From positions 1-64,000 of the forward strand of contig JAHDID010000028.1 of NCBI GenBank assembly GCA_020630975.1: a stretch of 64,000 nucleotides of DNA. Reading direction: 5' to 3'. The stretch is from Verrucomicrobiota bacterium. GTDB taxonomy: Bacteria > Verrucomicrobiota > Verrucomicrobiia > Verrucomicrobiales > DEV007. Each line of letters begins with the position of its first letter. Position 1 is the stretch's first letter. Under the pieces are notes generated by a model that was given only the letters and a program-made list of their open reading frames with translations, ran no database searches and was not told the DNA's origin. The translations under genes and the position numbers were made by a program. Below are positions 19,222-26,913 of the stretch, one piece after another.

Positions 19222-19744
19222 ATTTGATTTTCAGTTTCAGGTTTGTCTTCGTCTCGAGCTTAAACAACTCGGCAAAGACATCTTCGACTCGGTCGAATCC
19301 CCAGTGACCATCTCCATTAACCTTGAGAAGACCTTCAACAACCTTCTCCGATTCGTCTGGATCCAGAAAGATGGTGCGAAGTTTCCCAGAAACTGGCGAT
19401 TTTCCCATTCGGTAGTTGCCTGGATCCTCCTCAAAGTAGTGAACATATTCAACCCGATCGCCTACTTTGAGTACTCCGCAATAAGCATGAGTAACCACCG
19501 CACGCTGAATCAAGCGCCCTTTCCAAAATTTCTTTGAGGGTGGAATCCACTCCGCTTCATAGACACAGATATCCGCGATAACAGAGCTGTGCTCGATGTT
19601 GTTCTTCAGCGTCTCCCACATTCCGTTCTTCTTTGCCTCATCAACCGTGAACAGGTTCCCAGCCGAGAGCGTCTGTGAACACGCAAAGAAAACAATCAGG
19701 ATCAGGCGCATATTTCTTGAAGCAAATGAGACTAGGTATCTCAC
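19214..19744 (-). CDS. Hypothetical exported protein
   Basis: This protein has 176 residues. The N-terminus has basic residues, then a hydrophobic stretch ending CSQTLSAGN, a plausible Sec signal peptide. A second methionine at residue 12 (19711) gives a more compact signal and may be the real start. The mature part contains ICVYEAEWIPPSKKFW, a region reading GDRVEYVHYFEEDPGNY and an aspartate-rich RTIFLDPDESEK segment. I do not recognise the family. The 3' end coincides with the left RAYT-associated box, so the last residues may derive from that repeat. Function is unknown; export to the periplasm is inferred from the signal peptide only. Confidence 0.6.
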   Translation of the reverse strand: MRYLVSFASRNMRLILIVFFACSQTLSAGNLFTVDEAKKNGMWETLKNNIEHSSVIADICVYEAEWIPPSKKFWKGRLIQRAVVTHAYCGVLKVGDRVEYVHYFEEDPGNYRMGKSPVSGKLRTIFLDPDESEKVVEGLLKVNGDGHWGFDRVEDVFAELFKLETKTNLKLKIKCK

Positions 19745-19978
19745 ATGCGGCCTTGTCTCGATTACATGAATAGAGTGGCCCTAATTCTGGCGGTGTCAAC
19801 ACGGGCAGGATACGCGAGGTTGTCTGGGAATACAAATGCAAACGGAGACAGGCGAAAAGTAAAAGAAAACTTCGCTACTTCGGAAAGTAAAACTCTCTAA
19901 ACCTCCCAAACTACATGACAGAATTTTAATGCAGTGTTCATTTTTTTGAATTAAGCCTTTTCCTGAACACGCGACATC

Positions 19979-21034
19979 ATGAGAAACCCTAGACTGATCT
20001 TAGATCCAGAGGCTTGCGCCTACCATTGCATCACTCGCTGTGCGGGGCAGGCCTGGCTGTTTGATACTCCAGCTAGGCGGAGTGGTATCCAGCAGATTAT
20101 CTTCGCTGCTGCAGAGCTCAGAGGTGTGGAGCTAATCAACTATGCGATCCTCTCCAATCATCTGCATATTCTAGCCCGAATCCCTAGCCAGAAATCCCTG
20201 ACACCGCTTTCCAAAGACAGCATCATACGCTGTACTAAGGTCTTGTATCGCACAGATTGGGTGAGTGACCCCGAATCTGAGTTCGCCTCAGCCGAGAAGC
20301 TCGATAGGAGACGCTCTGACAATCATCACAGCCAAAAGATCCTCGATCGATTCGAGCAGAAAAGAGCCGATCTCTCCGGTTTCATGAAAGAGGTGAAGGA
20401 GCGTATCACTCGCTACATTAACAAAGAGCACAAGCGTAAAGGAGCCCTCTGGGATGGCCGCTTCAAAAGTGTGGTAGTGGAAAACACTCCACGAGCATTG
20501 CTAGCGGTATCGACCTACATCGATCTCAATGCTGTCCGAGCAGGCATCGTCGATCGTCCAGAGGACTACCGTTGGTGCGGTTATGCGGCTGCCCTCGGCG
20601 GGGATAGGAAAGCCCGCTCTGGATTAGCTAGCATCTATGGCCACCGAGGTGGCAGCAAAGACATCTCATGGTCGAGTATAGCAGCTGACTATCGCCAGTT
20701 TCTATACGAAAACGGACAACAGCAACAGGCGGAACCGAGCCGAGGCATAAAAGCTCGCAGAGGTATCACAGAGGCGTCTGTCCATAAGGAAATCTCTCGG
20801 CGCGGCCGTCTCCCGATCCATGAGGTGATGCACTATCGCGTGCGCTACTTCACCGATGGAGTCATTATCGGCTCTAGAGAGTTCGTCGATCAAGTGTTTG
20901 ATGATCATCGAGGTGGGTTGACCGCACCGAACTCGCAACGGGAAACAGGCGCTCGACCGATGCGCTGGGCCAACTGGTCAGGGCTGTGCAGCCTACGAGA
21001 CCTCCGATTAGAGATCATCAGTCAATTGCATTGA
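19979..21034 (+). CDS. REP-associated tyrosine transposase (RAYT, Y1 HUH family)
   Basis: This 351-residue protein belongs to the single-strand HUH nucleases related to IS200/IS605 TnpA. The HUH metal site is H61-L62-H63 in YAILSNHLHILARIP, and the likely catalytic tyrosine is Y146 in ERITRYINKEH, followed by the typical GALWDGRFKSVVVE segment and the STYIDLNAVRAGIV, PEDYRWCGYA motif. RAYTs bind and cleave REP hairpins and are usually single-copy, domesticated genes. Here no IS ends or accessory tnpB are present, but many REP-like hairpins occur in this window, and related CGCCTGTCCC boxes lie on both sides of the gene. The extended C-terminal part (from about 230) contains a further conserved-looking helix region with REFVDQVF. 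Full length and apparently intact. Confidence 0.92.
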   Translation: MRNPRLILDPEACAYHCITRCAGQAWLFDTPARRSGIQQIIFAAAELRGVELINYAILSNHLHILARIPSQKSLTPLSKDSIIRCTKVLYRTDWVSDPESEFASAEKLDRRRSDNHHSQKILDRFEQKRADLSGFMKEVKERITRYINKEHKRKGALWDGRFKSVVVENTPRALLAVSTYIDLNAVRAGIVDRPEDYRWCGYAAALGGDRKARSGLASIYGHRGGSKDISWSSIAADYRQFLYENGQQQQAEPSRGIKARRGITEASVHKEISRRGRLPIHEVMHYRVRYFTDGVIIGSREFVDQVFDDHRGGLTAPNSQRETGARPMRWANWSGLCSLRDLRLEIISQLH

Positions 21035-21304
21035 ATACTCACTGCTGCTGGCTAGTGATCCGCGAAACATTAGACAGCAGGCGCTACAAGAAGCCTATGC
21101 CTCCTCAGGTGACACCGTCTGGCACCAGTGAATAATCGCGTCGTCGCCTCCAGTATAAAACCCTATTTGCCTGCAGGAAAGGGTAGGTAAGCCAAATCTG
21201 GTGCTAAAGTTGAAGGAGAACTGTTCTCACTCGGCCAGTTTCCAACGACTTCAGCGGAGGATCTTCAATTTCTAAACAACAACAAGCCGCTCACCTCTAC
21301 ATTT
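21035..21304. other. Intergenic region after RAYT, nothing recognised
   Basis: About 270 bp between the RAYT stop and the motif array. I see no credible gene, RNA or strong terminator. A short interrupted coding-like segment after the RAYT stop (with LQVTPSGTSE-like content) is too weak to call. Confidence 0.3.
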
Positions 21305-21404
21305 CGCCTGTCCCCTTTTACCCATCCCCATTTACCCACAATTCGCCTGCCCCCATTTACCCAACAGTCCCCATTTACCCAACAGTCCCCATTTACCCAA
21401 CACA
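21305..21404. repeat. Array of CCCC(A/T)TTTACCC boxes, right side of RAYT
   Basis: Five boxes of the form CCCCATTTACCC (first one CCCCTTTTACCC) occur at 21312, 21326, 21351, 21369 and 21387. The last three are an exact 18-bp tandem repeat with unit CCCCATTTACCCAACAGT. Two are preceded by CGCCTG, matching the left-side box at 19204. The minus strand is rich in runs of three or four G with 5-6-nt spacers and could form a G-quadruplex. Confidence 0.85.
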
Positions 21405-21443
21405 AGCCGTATCGGCGAGTTCTGGTGATGCGTATTGTTGGGC

Positions 21444-21836
21444 TTAGATGATTTCGATAATCCCTGGTGAGCTGGAGAAGATCTTTTTGAGCTGCTCCCG
21501 CAAGGTCGCGACCTCCTCGTGGTCGCATGCGAGAGCAACGTCAAAATAAGTAACTCCGGCTTTCGGTTCCTTCATTTCAATAGTCAGTCGTTTGTTCGCT
21601 AGTTTGCAATGCTTTAACTGATCGCATCCTCCGTTCGACTGCTCGTCAAACTCAAACCAAACATCCTCTTTACTATCCGAGGCTGAGCGCTGGAACAAGA
21701 CATAATTACCAGATTCTTCGTTTCCGATTCCAGCGATGAGCGTGTCATCGTGAATCTCACATCCTATGGCATCTCCAACCAACTGCGTGCGTTCGCTCAT
21801 CTTGTTTTTTTCAGCCCATTGATATAGCATAGCCAA
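21444..21836 (-). CDS. Putative immunity protein (Imm10-like)
   Basis: This 130-residue cytoplasmic protein has no signal or membrane helix. The central pattern, NYVLFQRSASDSKEDVWFEF followed by an EQSNGGC turn and LTIEMKEP, resembles the Imm10 family of predicted toxin-immunity proteins, in which a beta-rich fold begins with a LxLQR-type strand and continues through an acidic strand and a glycine turn. The start is uncertain: methionine 13 (MSERTQLVGDAIGCEI) could replace the first ATG. The adjacent upstream gene on the same strand is SMI1/KNR4-like, another immunity-type family, 78 bp away. No toxin gene is present in the window, so these could be orphan immunities. Family assignment rests on pattern only. 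Confidence 0.5.
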   Translation of the reverse strand: MAMLYQWAEKNKMSERTQLVGDAIGCEIHDDTLIAGIGNEESGNYVLFQRSASDSKEDVWFEFDEQSNGGCDQLKHCKLANKRLTIEMKEPKAGVTYFDVALACDHEEVATLREQLKKIFSSSPGIIEII

Positions 21837-21914
21837 TCCACTCTGTCGAGTGTCAGCTTTACCGACTCCGACAGGGGACGTCTTGGCTAATGCGCCGTGT
21901 TAGCTCTTGCGTTT

Positions 21915-22409
21915 CTAGGCCAATTCGAGTTGCTGAAACCATTCAGTTTCCCCATCGAGCCATGCGGCATACCATTCGCTAAATGTGCGACTTGGAAATA
22001 GTGGTTGAATACCCTCACCAGAAATCATCCAAATCTTTCCTCGTTGTGGTCCCGATACAATAATATACCAGTCCACACCGCAGCCATCGGTACCTAAACA
22101 GATGTTGCCGGAATTAAGGTCTTCCATGCCACCTTCGTTAGACTCGTCACCTAGTTCCCAAATCCAATGCGTCGTAAATGGAAAAGGTTTCGAAAGATTC
22201 GGAAAATCTTCGTCTATGTCGAATGGGTCTAAATTGTAATCTGGCGGGCCATCTCCTCCACAACCAATCTTCGTAATAAAATCACGGTAATCTTGGGGCA
22301 GTTTAATTTCATGCTTAACCTCAAACGCTCGAATTTGGCTTTCACTAAGAGGATCATGCAGTGTATACCCTTTCTCGGTAATCTTTGATTTCACTTGCTC
22401 AGTGTTCAT
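21915..22409 (-). CDS. SMI1/KNR4 family protein
   Basis: I start this at the ATG at 22409 (MNTEQVKSKITEKGYTL), giving 164 residues. Reading can extend upstream to 22502, but that part is derived from an intron remnant and is not protein-like. The pattern LSESQIRAFEVKHEIKLPQDY, then DFITKIGCGGDGPPDY, GTDGCGVDWYIIVSGPQRGKIW and FSEWYAAWL matches the SMI1/KNR4 superfamily, whose bacterial members mostly act as immunity proteins to contact-dependent or polymorphic toxins. It is probably cytoplasmic. The gene is preceded directly by group II intron domains V-VI on the same strand, so its 5' region was rebuilt by an intron. Together with the Imm10-like and DUF4274-like genes it forms an immunity-type cluster. 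Confidence 0.85.
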   Translation of the reverse strand: MNTEQVKSKITEKGYTLHDPLSESQIRAFEVKHEIKLPQDYRDFITKIGCGGDGPPDYNLDPFDIDEDFPNLSKPFPFTTHWIWELGDESNEGGMEDLNSGNICLGTDGCGVDWYIIVSGPQRGKIWMISGEGIQPLFPSRTFSEWYAAWLDGETEWFQQLELA

Positions 22410-22421
22410 TATTAAGGAAGG

Positions 22422-22484
22422 AACGCCAGCTACCTGGCGCCCCCCTCGCAGATCCCTGCGTGCGGTTTCTCCACACAAGGCTCC
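22422..22484 (-). mobile_element. Group II intron 3' remnant (domains V and VI)
   Basis: On the minus strand, 22483 to 22451 reads GAGCCTTGTGTGG, a GAAA-type loop, then CCGCACGCAGGGATC. This is the 33-34-nt hairpin with terminal loop typical of domain V, including the AGC near its 5' side. A GGGGGG spacer and a second hairpin, CGCCAG/CTGGCG around GTAG (22424-22440), fits domain VI. No reverse transcriptase or 5' intron part is visible in the window, so this is a fragment. It ends immediately before the SMI1/KNR4 gene. Confidence 0.65.
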
Positions 22485-22743
22485 TCGATGATCCGCGCAC
22501 ATAACCGTCGGTTCCTAGTTACTTTTAGTTTATCCTCTAGTCTCATAGCTTACTTTGGGATTTCTGCCAAGTTGAACTCTCGTTGACTCTCTGGAGACCA
22601 TGGCTTCTCCACTATGCTCGGGCCGGGTATATTCCACTCGGCGAGCCATAGCCGACTTGACCTTTGTAGATGGTCCTGAGTAGTCGGCGCCGCAGGCTGC
22701 GCGGGTATTGGAACTATTACGGAGTGATAGGTAACCCCACGGC
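22485..22743 (-). other. Probable intron-related or degenerate sequence
   Basis: A 73-codon minus-strand frame (22530-22751) exists here but resembles no protein I know; it may be residual group II intron sequence upstream of domain V. No gene is called. Confidence 0.3.
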
Positions 22744-22783
22744 AAATTCAATAGGGTACAGTTTTGAGTGAATAGGGTACAAT
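22744..22783 (+). repeat. Paired AATAGGGTACA element, copy 2
   Basis: AATAGGGTACA begins at 22750 and 22771, exactly 21 bp apart. Over 39 bp this copy differs from copy 1 (12575) by one base, at 22761. It lies in the noncoding stretch next to the intron remnant. Confidence 0.85.
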
Positions 22784-22951
22784 TGCCCGGATCTGTCGTT
22801 TGGGGAGGGGGAGGAGAAGTCCCACTATTCGGTCGGGATGCCTGATTTCCCGAGCAGGCGCTGATTCAGAATGATGATCGAGTGTATACACCGATCGTGG
22901 TGAGTGATTTTTTTTTGCTCTTTGCTGACTCGAAGGTTGGCAAGGGTAGCT

Positions 22952-22970
22952 GGGCGACGAGACGTCGCCC
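22952..22970. repeat. REP-like hairpin GGGCGACG/CGTCGCCC
   Basis: Arms GGGCGACG and CGTCGCCC around AGA, followed by CTCCTTGAG. The same stem with compensatory variants occurs at 35156-35174 (GGGCGACA/TGTCGCCC) and 51616-51634. Confidence 0.7.
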
Positions 22971-22985
22971 CTCCTTGAGCGGGGT

Positions 22986-23173
22986 GCTTTGGCTGGGTGA
23001 TGATTCGACTGAAGTCGAATCTACGGCTTGGATTGTGTTATTGATTCACAGATTTGGGGGGGATTGGGCACAGATTGCACAGATTTTTTCTGATGGGCTT
23101 TGTGGCTTTTTGTGCGGGCGCGATGGGTGCGGCAAATCTGTGTAATCTGTGAATAACGGCGGAGACTTTAGGG
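22986..23173. repeat. Palindromic block, first copy of a duplication
   Basis: This 188-bp block is repeated at 23241-23448 with few differences. It contains a perfect GATTCGACT/AGTCGAATC palindrome (23002-23021). It also has an inverted pair, CACAGATTGCACAGATTT at 23069-23086 and its complement with one mismatch at 23134-23151, enclosing 47 bp. Plus-strand reading frames across both copies encode nearly the same peptide, but this simply reflects the duplication. The layout looks like a small non-autonomous element. Confidence 0.8.
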
Positions 23174-23240
23174 GATAGTTAAGGGGATGTGGTCCGCAGG
23201 TTGTCTGGCGGTTCCAAACCGCCGCTCCCAGTGCGGGATG

Positions 23241-23448
23241 CTTTGGCTGCGTGATGACTCGACTGAAGTCGAATCTACGGCTGGGATTGTGTTATTGATT
23301 CACAGATTTGGGGGGGATTGGGCACAGATGGCACAGATTTTTTCTGATGGGCTTTGTGGCTTTTGGTGCGGGCGCGATGGGTGCGGCAAATCTGTGTAAT
23401 CTGTGCTCCATCTGAGTGAATCTGTGAATAACGGCGGAGACTTTAGGA
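23241..23448. repeat. Palindromic block, second copy of the duplication
   Basis: Second copy, offset 255 bp from the first. The arms are at 23323-23340 and 23388-23405. It carries an extra stretch of about 20 bp near its right end that repeats the AATCTGTG word. Between the two copies lies an imperfect GGCGGTT-type REP hairpin at about 23207-23224. The block ends 16 bp before the stop of the ligase gene on the opposite strand. Confidence 0.8.
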
Positions 23449-23464
23449 GCTGGCCCCGTGACTC

Positions 23465-26191
23465 TCAGCTACCGACTTGGGCTAGCTGGCGGGCGGTCTG
23501 GAGGGTGTCGATATCGGCTGCGGTTTTGTCGCGGCGGATGCAGTGGATGCGGGGAAAGCGCATGGATAGACCGGAGTCGTGGCGCTTGCTGGGCTGGACG
23601 GAGTCGAAGGCGATCTCTAGGACGATATTGGGCTCTACGGTGTGGACTCGACCGCGGGTGGAGAGGGTGTGCGCCTGAAAGTGCTCGGTGAGCTCTTCGA
23701 TCTCTTCGTCGGTGAGACCAGAGTAAGCTTTGCCGATGACGAGTAGCTCGCCACTGTCTTCATCGCGCACAGCAAAGGTGTAGTCGCTGAGTACATGGGC
23801 ACGCTTGCCGTGGCCTTGCTGAGCTTTGACGACTACCACATCTAGGGTGGCCGCCGCTTTTTTGAGCTTGAGCCAGCTTTTGCCCCGACGCCCAGGTAGG
23901 TAGTGAGAGGTGGGATCTTTGGCGATGAGGCCTTCATTATCCCGCGCCTTGGCATCGAGAAATACCTGATCGATGGCCTCTGCCCCCTCGGCATAGATGA
24001 CCTGGGCTAGCTGAAAGCTCGGTGGCAGAGAGAGCTGCTCGAGCAGCTCGCGGCGGCGAGATAGCGGTGTCTCGGTGAGGACCTTGCCATCCTGCCAGAG
24101 TAGATCAAAGACCACATAGGTGACCGGCACAGCCTCGCCAAAGAAGAGGTCCCCCTCGTTGCGCTTGCGACCGAGGCGCTTCTGCAGATCGAAAAAAGTG
24201 AGCCGACGGCCCTCGGCATAAGCGATGATCTCACCATCCAGCACGACATCCTCAGGTAGCTGCAGAGCCGCATCGACCAACTCGGGAAATTCATGGGTGA
24301 GCGGACGCAGGTCGCGGGAAAACCACTCGGCACAGTCCTCAAACTTGTGCAACTGAGCGCGGATACCATCGTATTTGTCCTCTAGCCAGACGGGTGCATC
24401 ACCGGCACTACCACCTAGACGGGACGCGATCTCCTGAGCATCTGCCGATGGACTGGCGAGCATGGAGGATAATGGGTTAAACGGTGTGAGCTCCCACTGA
24501 TCGAGCCGGCCTTCCTTGGCCAGCTGGGCAGTGAGCCCGAGATGACCGACATACATCTGCGCTTTTCGCACCTCGGCATGCGGGCACTCAAAGGCATCTG
24601 CGATGGCCTCCTCGAGCAGCCCCTCGCCCAGCCCGATGCGCAGGTCGCCTAGCAGCATGGAGATGAGCAGTGCCGACTCGGCATGATGCTGCTGCTGAAA
24701 CCACTCGACTAGCACACCTTCTTTGGCCGCAGGTCCCTGAAGCTCTGACAGGCTCTCAAAAAGCGCCGTGACCTCTGCTATCGAGGCGGGCTGGTTGCCC
24801 CCCTTGCCCTCTAGCAGCAGGTAGGCGGTGCGTGCCGCATCTGCCTGCGAGGCGGATATCTCGCGATACTCGGCCTCAGACACTTGGGCCGCACGCATCA
24901 GGGCCCGCTTCATGACAGCCCAGCCGACTCCGGTGACTCGGCGCTGGCCATCGGGATCGATCGGCGGAAAGCAGCGACCCGATAGATAGAGGCAGACCAC
25001 CTCCAGATCATCGCTGCGCAGATCGCGCAGGTAGAGAGCGAGGATTTCGCGTTTTTTCAGCTTACCACCGGTCTCGCCGATCTCGCGGCAGAGGCGGGTC
25101 AGCTCGGCCAGTTGACCTTTGGCGACAAAGTCGGCTGGCTCCCCCTCGCCTCCCACAGGGCGACTGCGAGCGGGATTCAGCCCGAGATCGAGTTCCAATT
25201 GATTCTGCCCGATGAGTGACCAGGCCTCCCTTCCCCTCGCCCGCAGATCGGTAGCAAAGGCCGAAGCCGACCCGTGCAGGGTGTAGACCACCTCGGGATC
25301 GACTGCATCGACGAAATCGAGCAGATCATCGTAGCCTGCGTGATCAGACAGCGGAAATGCCTCATCCACCTGGTAGCGAAATTTCGCCCCAGGATTGATC
25401 GCCCAGCCTGTGGCCACACAGCTACGAGCATTTTTGATGGTGCGGACTGCGCGCGAGCGGCCTGCTGTGGGCGGCACCACGACTACCCTGCCCTCTGGGC
25501 TCCTCACCTCGGGATCGAAAGTCTCGCACTCTGGTAGATCAAAGCCCAGCTTGCCTACCGCGCGATTCATACTACGCACTGCGGGGTGGACCTGAAAAAT
25601 AGCCTCGGGGAATCGCTGATGGATGGCCGCTATCAGCTCCTGAGCTTTGCCCAGGGAGTAGCCCTGCACGATGGGTATGGCATCGCCCTCCAGGGCCCCC
25701 TGCACAAATCTCGCCACCCGATCGAGACTCTCCTCGCTCGGCGGCAGCAGGTACTTCGGTAGGCCAAAGGTGGTCTCCATGATCAGTTGCCTGGCCTGGC
25801 GGATCTCGATCGTCTCCGCCATCAGCGAGGGGCGAGTTTTGAAATCGCCTGTGTAAATCAGCGAATCGCCACTCTCCAGACACTCGACCAATATCTGGGC
25901 GGAGCCAGCGATGTGCCCGGCTGGGAATAGGGTGTAGCGATAGCCGCTATCCTCGTAGCTCTCGCCATAGTCGAGCACCACGTAGTCGGCATCGCGCTTG
26001 CCAAAGCGAGCCACGATCAGCTCGTAGGTGCCTCGCGAGCACAGGATGCGCTGGTGAGGCGCAAAATGGTCGGCGTGAGCATGCGACACGAAAGCCCACG
26101 GCACAGGCCGATGCGGGTCCAGCCACAGCCCCGTATGGTGGAGGTAGACTGCGCCTCGATAGTCAAAAGAAATGGAACTTTCCGCTTTCAC
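23465..26191 (-). CDS. Fused ligase-associated exonuclease and ATP-dependent DNA ligase
   Basis: This 908-residue protein joins two enzymes that are normally separate neighbours in a bacterial repair operon. Residues 1 to about 340 are a metallo-beta-lactamase/beta-CASP-type nuclease: FVSHAHADHF supplies H37, H39, D41 and H42, with GHIAGSAQILVE and the LSDHAGYDDLLDFVD motif later. This resembles the ligase-associated DNA exonuclease family. Residues about 355-900 are an ATP-dependent DNA ligase: an N-terminal helical domain, then motif I with the adenylated lysine K606 in LEDKYDGIRAQ, motif IIIa-like TYVVFDLLW, motif IV NEGLIAKDP and motif V KSWLKLKK, then an OB domain ending with RFPRIHCIRRDK. 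Expected partners (an Lhr-type helicase and a phosphoesterase) are not next to it. It likely trims and seals damaged DNA ends; the fusion implies coupled action. Confidence 0.92.
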   Translation of the reverse strand: MKAESSISFDYRGAVYLHHTGLWLDPHRPVPWAFVSHAHADHFAPHQRILCSRGTYELIVARFGKRDADYVVLDYGESYEDSGYRYTLFPAGHIAGSAQILVECLESGDSLIYTGDFKTRPSLMAETIEIRQARQLIMETTFGLPKYLLPPSEESLDRVARFVQGALEGDAIPIVQGYSLGKAQELIAAIHQRFPEAIFQVHPAVRSMNRAVGKLGFDLPECETFDPEVRSPEGRVVVVPPTAGRSRAVRTIKNARSCVATGWAINPGAKFRYQVDEAFPLSDHAGYDDLLDFVDAVDPEVVYTLHGSASAFATDLRARGREAWSLIGQNQLELDLGLNPARSRPVGGEGEPADFVAKGQLAELTRLCREIGETGGKLKKREILALYLRDLRSDDLEVVCLYLSGRCFPPIDPDGQRRVTGVGWAVMKRALMRAAQVSEAEYREISASQADAARTAYLLLEGKGGNQPASIAEVTALFESLSELQGPAAKEGVLVEWFQQQHHAESALLISMLLGDLRIGLGEGLLEEAIADAFECPHAEVRKAQMYVGHLGLTAQLAKEGRLDQWELTPFNPLSSMLASPSADAQEIASRLGGSAGDAPVWLEDKYDGIRAQLHKFEDCAEWFSRDLRPLTHEFPELVDAALQLPEDVVLDGEIIAYAEGRRLTFFDLQKRLGRKRNEGDLFFGEAVPVTYVVFDLLWQDGKVLTETPLSRRRELLEQLSLPPSFQLAQVIYAEGAEAIDQVFLDAKARDNEGLIAKDPTSHYLPGRRGKSWLKLKKAAATLDVVVVKAQQGHGKRAHVLSDYTFAVRDEDSGELLVIGKAYSGLTDEEIEELTEHFQAHTLSTRGRVHTVEPNIVLEIAFDSVQPSKRHDSGLSMRFPRIHCIRRDKTAADIDTLQTARQLAQVGS

Positions 26192-26294
26192 CTGTATGCC
26201 AACATGATTAGACTATCATACGACTAAAAACCCGATTTTGTGCGTGACAAGCACCCTGAATCGGTGAAGTCGTAAAAGACTGTAGACCTCAACG

Positions 26295-26789
26295 ATGCAG
26301 GAAGCACGCACAGCTCATTTTTTTCCGGCTTTACTCCTATCTGTAGGAGTATTGCTGACGCTTTGCTCATGCTCCAGTACGGTCCCGACAGGCGCAGAGA
26401 TCCTAAAGGTCAATCCCTACCATCTGCACAGCCGCACCTACAAGCCGACGACTGAGCAGATGATCTCATTCGAGTATCAGCGCAAGACCTGGGGTGCCGT
26501 AGATGCGACCGATCTACGCGACCGCTATGGCAACTACTTCACCGTCTACTGGAAGGTGTCTGACCGGAATCGCCCCGCCACCGTGCGCCTGCAGTATCGC
26601 CAGGCACAGACCGGTCCCAAGATCTTCGTGGAGGAGATCGAAGTGGCTGCGCCCAAGCGCACCAACACCACAGAATTTAAAATCGTAGGTGATGACTACA
26701 CAGCTCGTGGAGCCGTCACCATGTGGAAAGCCTCGATTATCCAGGGAGGGATAGTCGTGGACGAGACCAATTCCTTCCTTTGGCAGTAA
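26295..26789 (+). CDS. Hypothetical lipoprotein
   Basis: This protein has 164 residues. The N-terminus is a lipoprotein signal: a short polar region, a hydrophobic stretch LLLSVGVLLTL and a lipobox around LCSC or TLCS, so cysteine 26-28 is probably lipidated. The mature part contains TVYWKVSDRNRPATVRLQYR, a KIFVEEIEV strand and a FKIVGDDYTARGAVTMWKAS segment, suggesting a single beta-sandwich domain. I do not recognise the family. It is followed by a 10-bp inverted repeat likely to be its terminator, and the next gene is a STAS protein on the same strand. Outer-membrane or periplasmic location is inferred. Confidence 0.75.
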   Translation: MQEARTAHFFPALLLSVGVLLTLCSCSSTVPTGAEILKVNPYHLHSRTYKPTTEQMISFEYQRKTWGAVDATDLRDRYGNYFTVYWKVSDRNRPATVRLQYRQAQTGPKIFVEEIEVAAPKRTNTTEFKIVGDDYTARGAVTMWKASIIQGGIVVDETNSFLWQ

Positions 26790-26794
26790 GTTAC

Positions 26795-26833
26795 GAACTC
26801 CTTATACGACAGTACTTATCAGTTAAGGAGTTC
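26795..26833 (+). terminator. Inverted repeat after the lipoprotein gene
   Basis: GAACTCCTTA at 26795-26804 pairs perfectly with TAAGGAGTTC at 26824-26833, enclosing 19 nt, directly after the stop codon. There is no T-run, so it may be a weak terminator or a REP-like hairpin. Confidence 0.5.
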
Positions 26834-26913
26834 AGCTCAGAGAGCTAAACTCCGGCTCGCTAACGGTGCCACTCATAGCCTTTTCCCTTCACCACTCATT
26901 TTTTCCTGCTGTG

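Noticed and set aside
22882-23399. Two similar small plus-strand reading frames (22882-23145 and 23187-23399)
   Set aside because: The similarity comes from the duplicated palindromic block; the peptides have no known features and no ribosome site.
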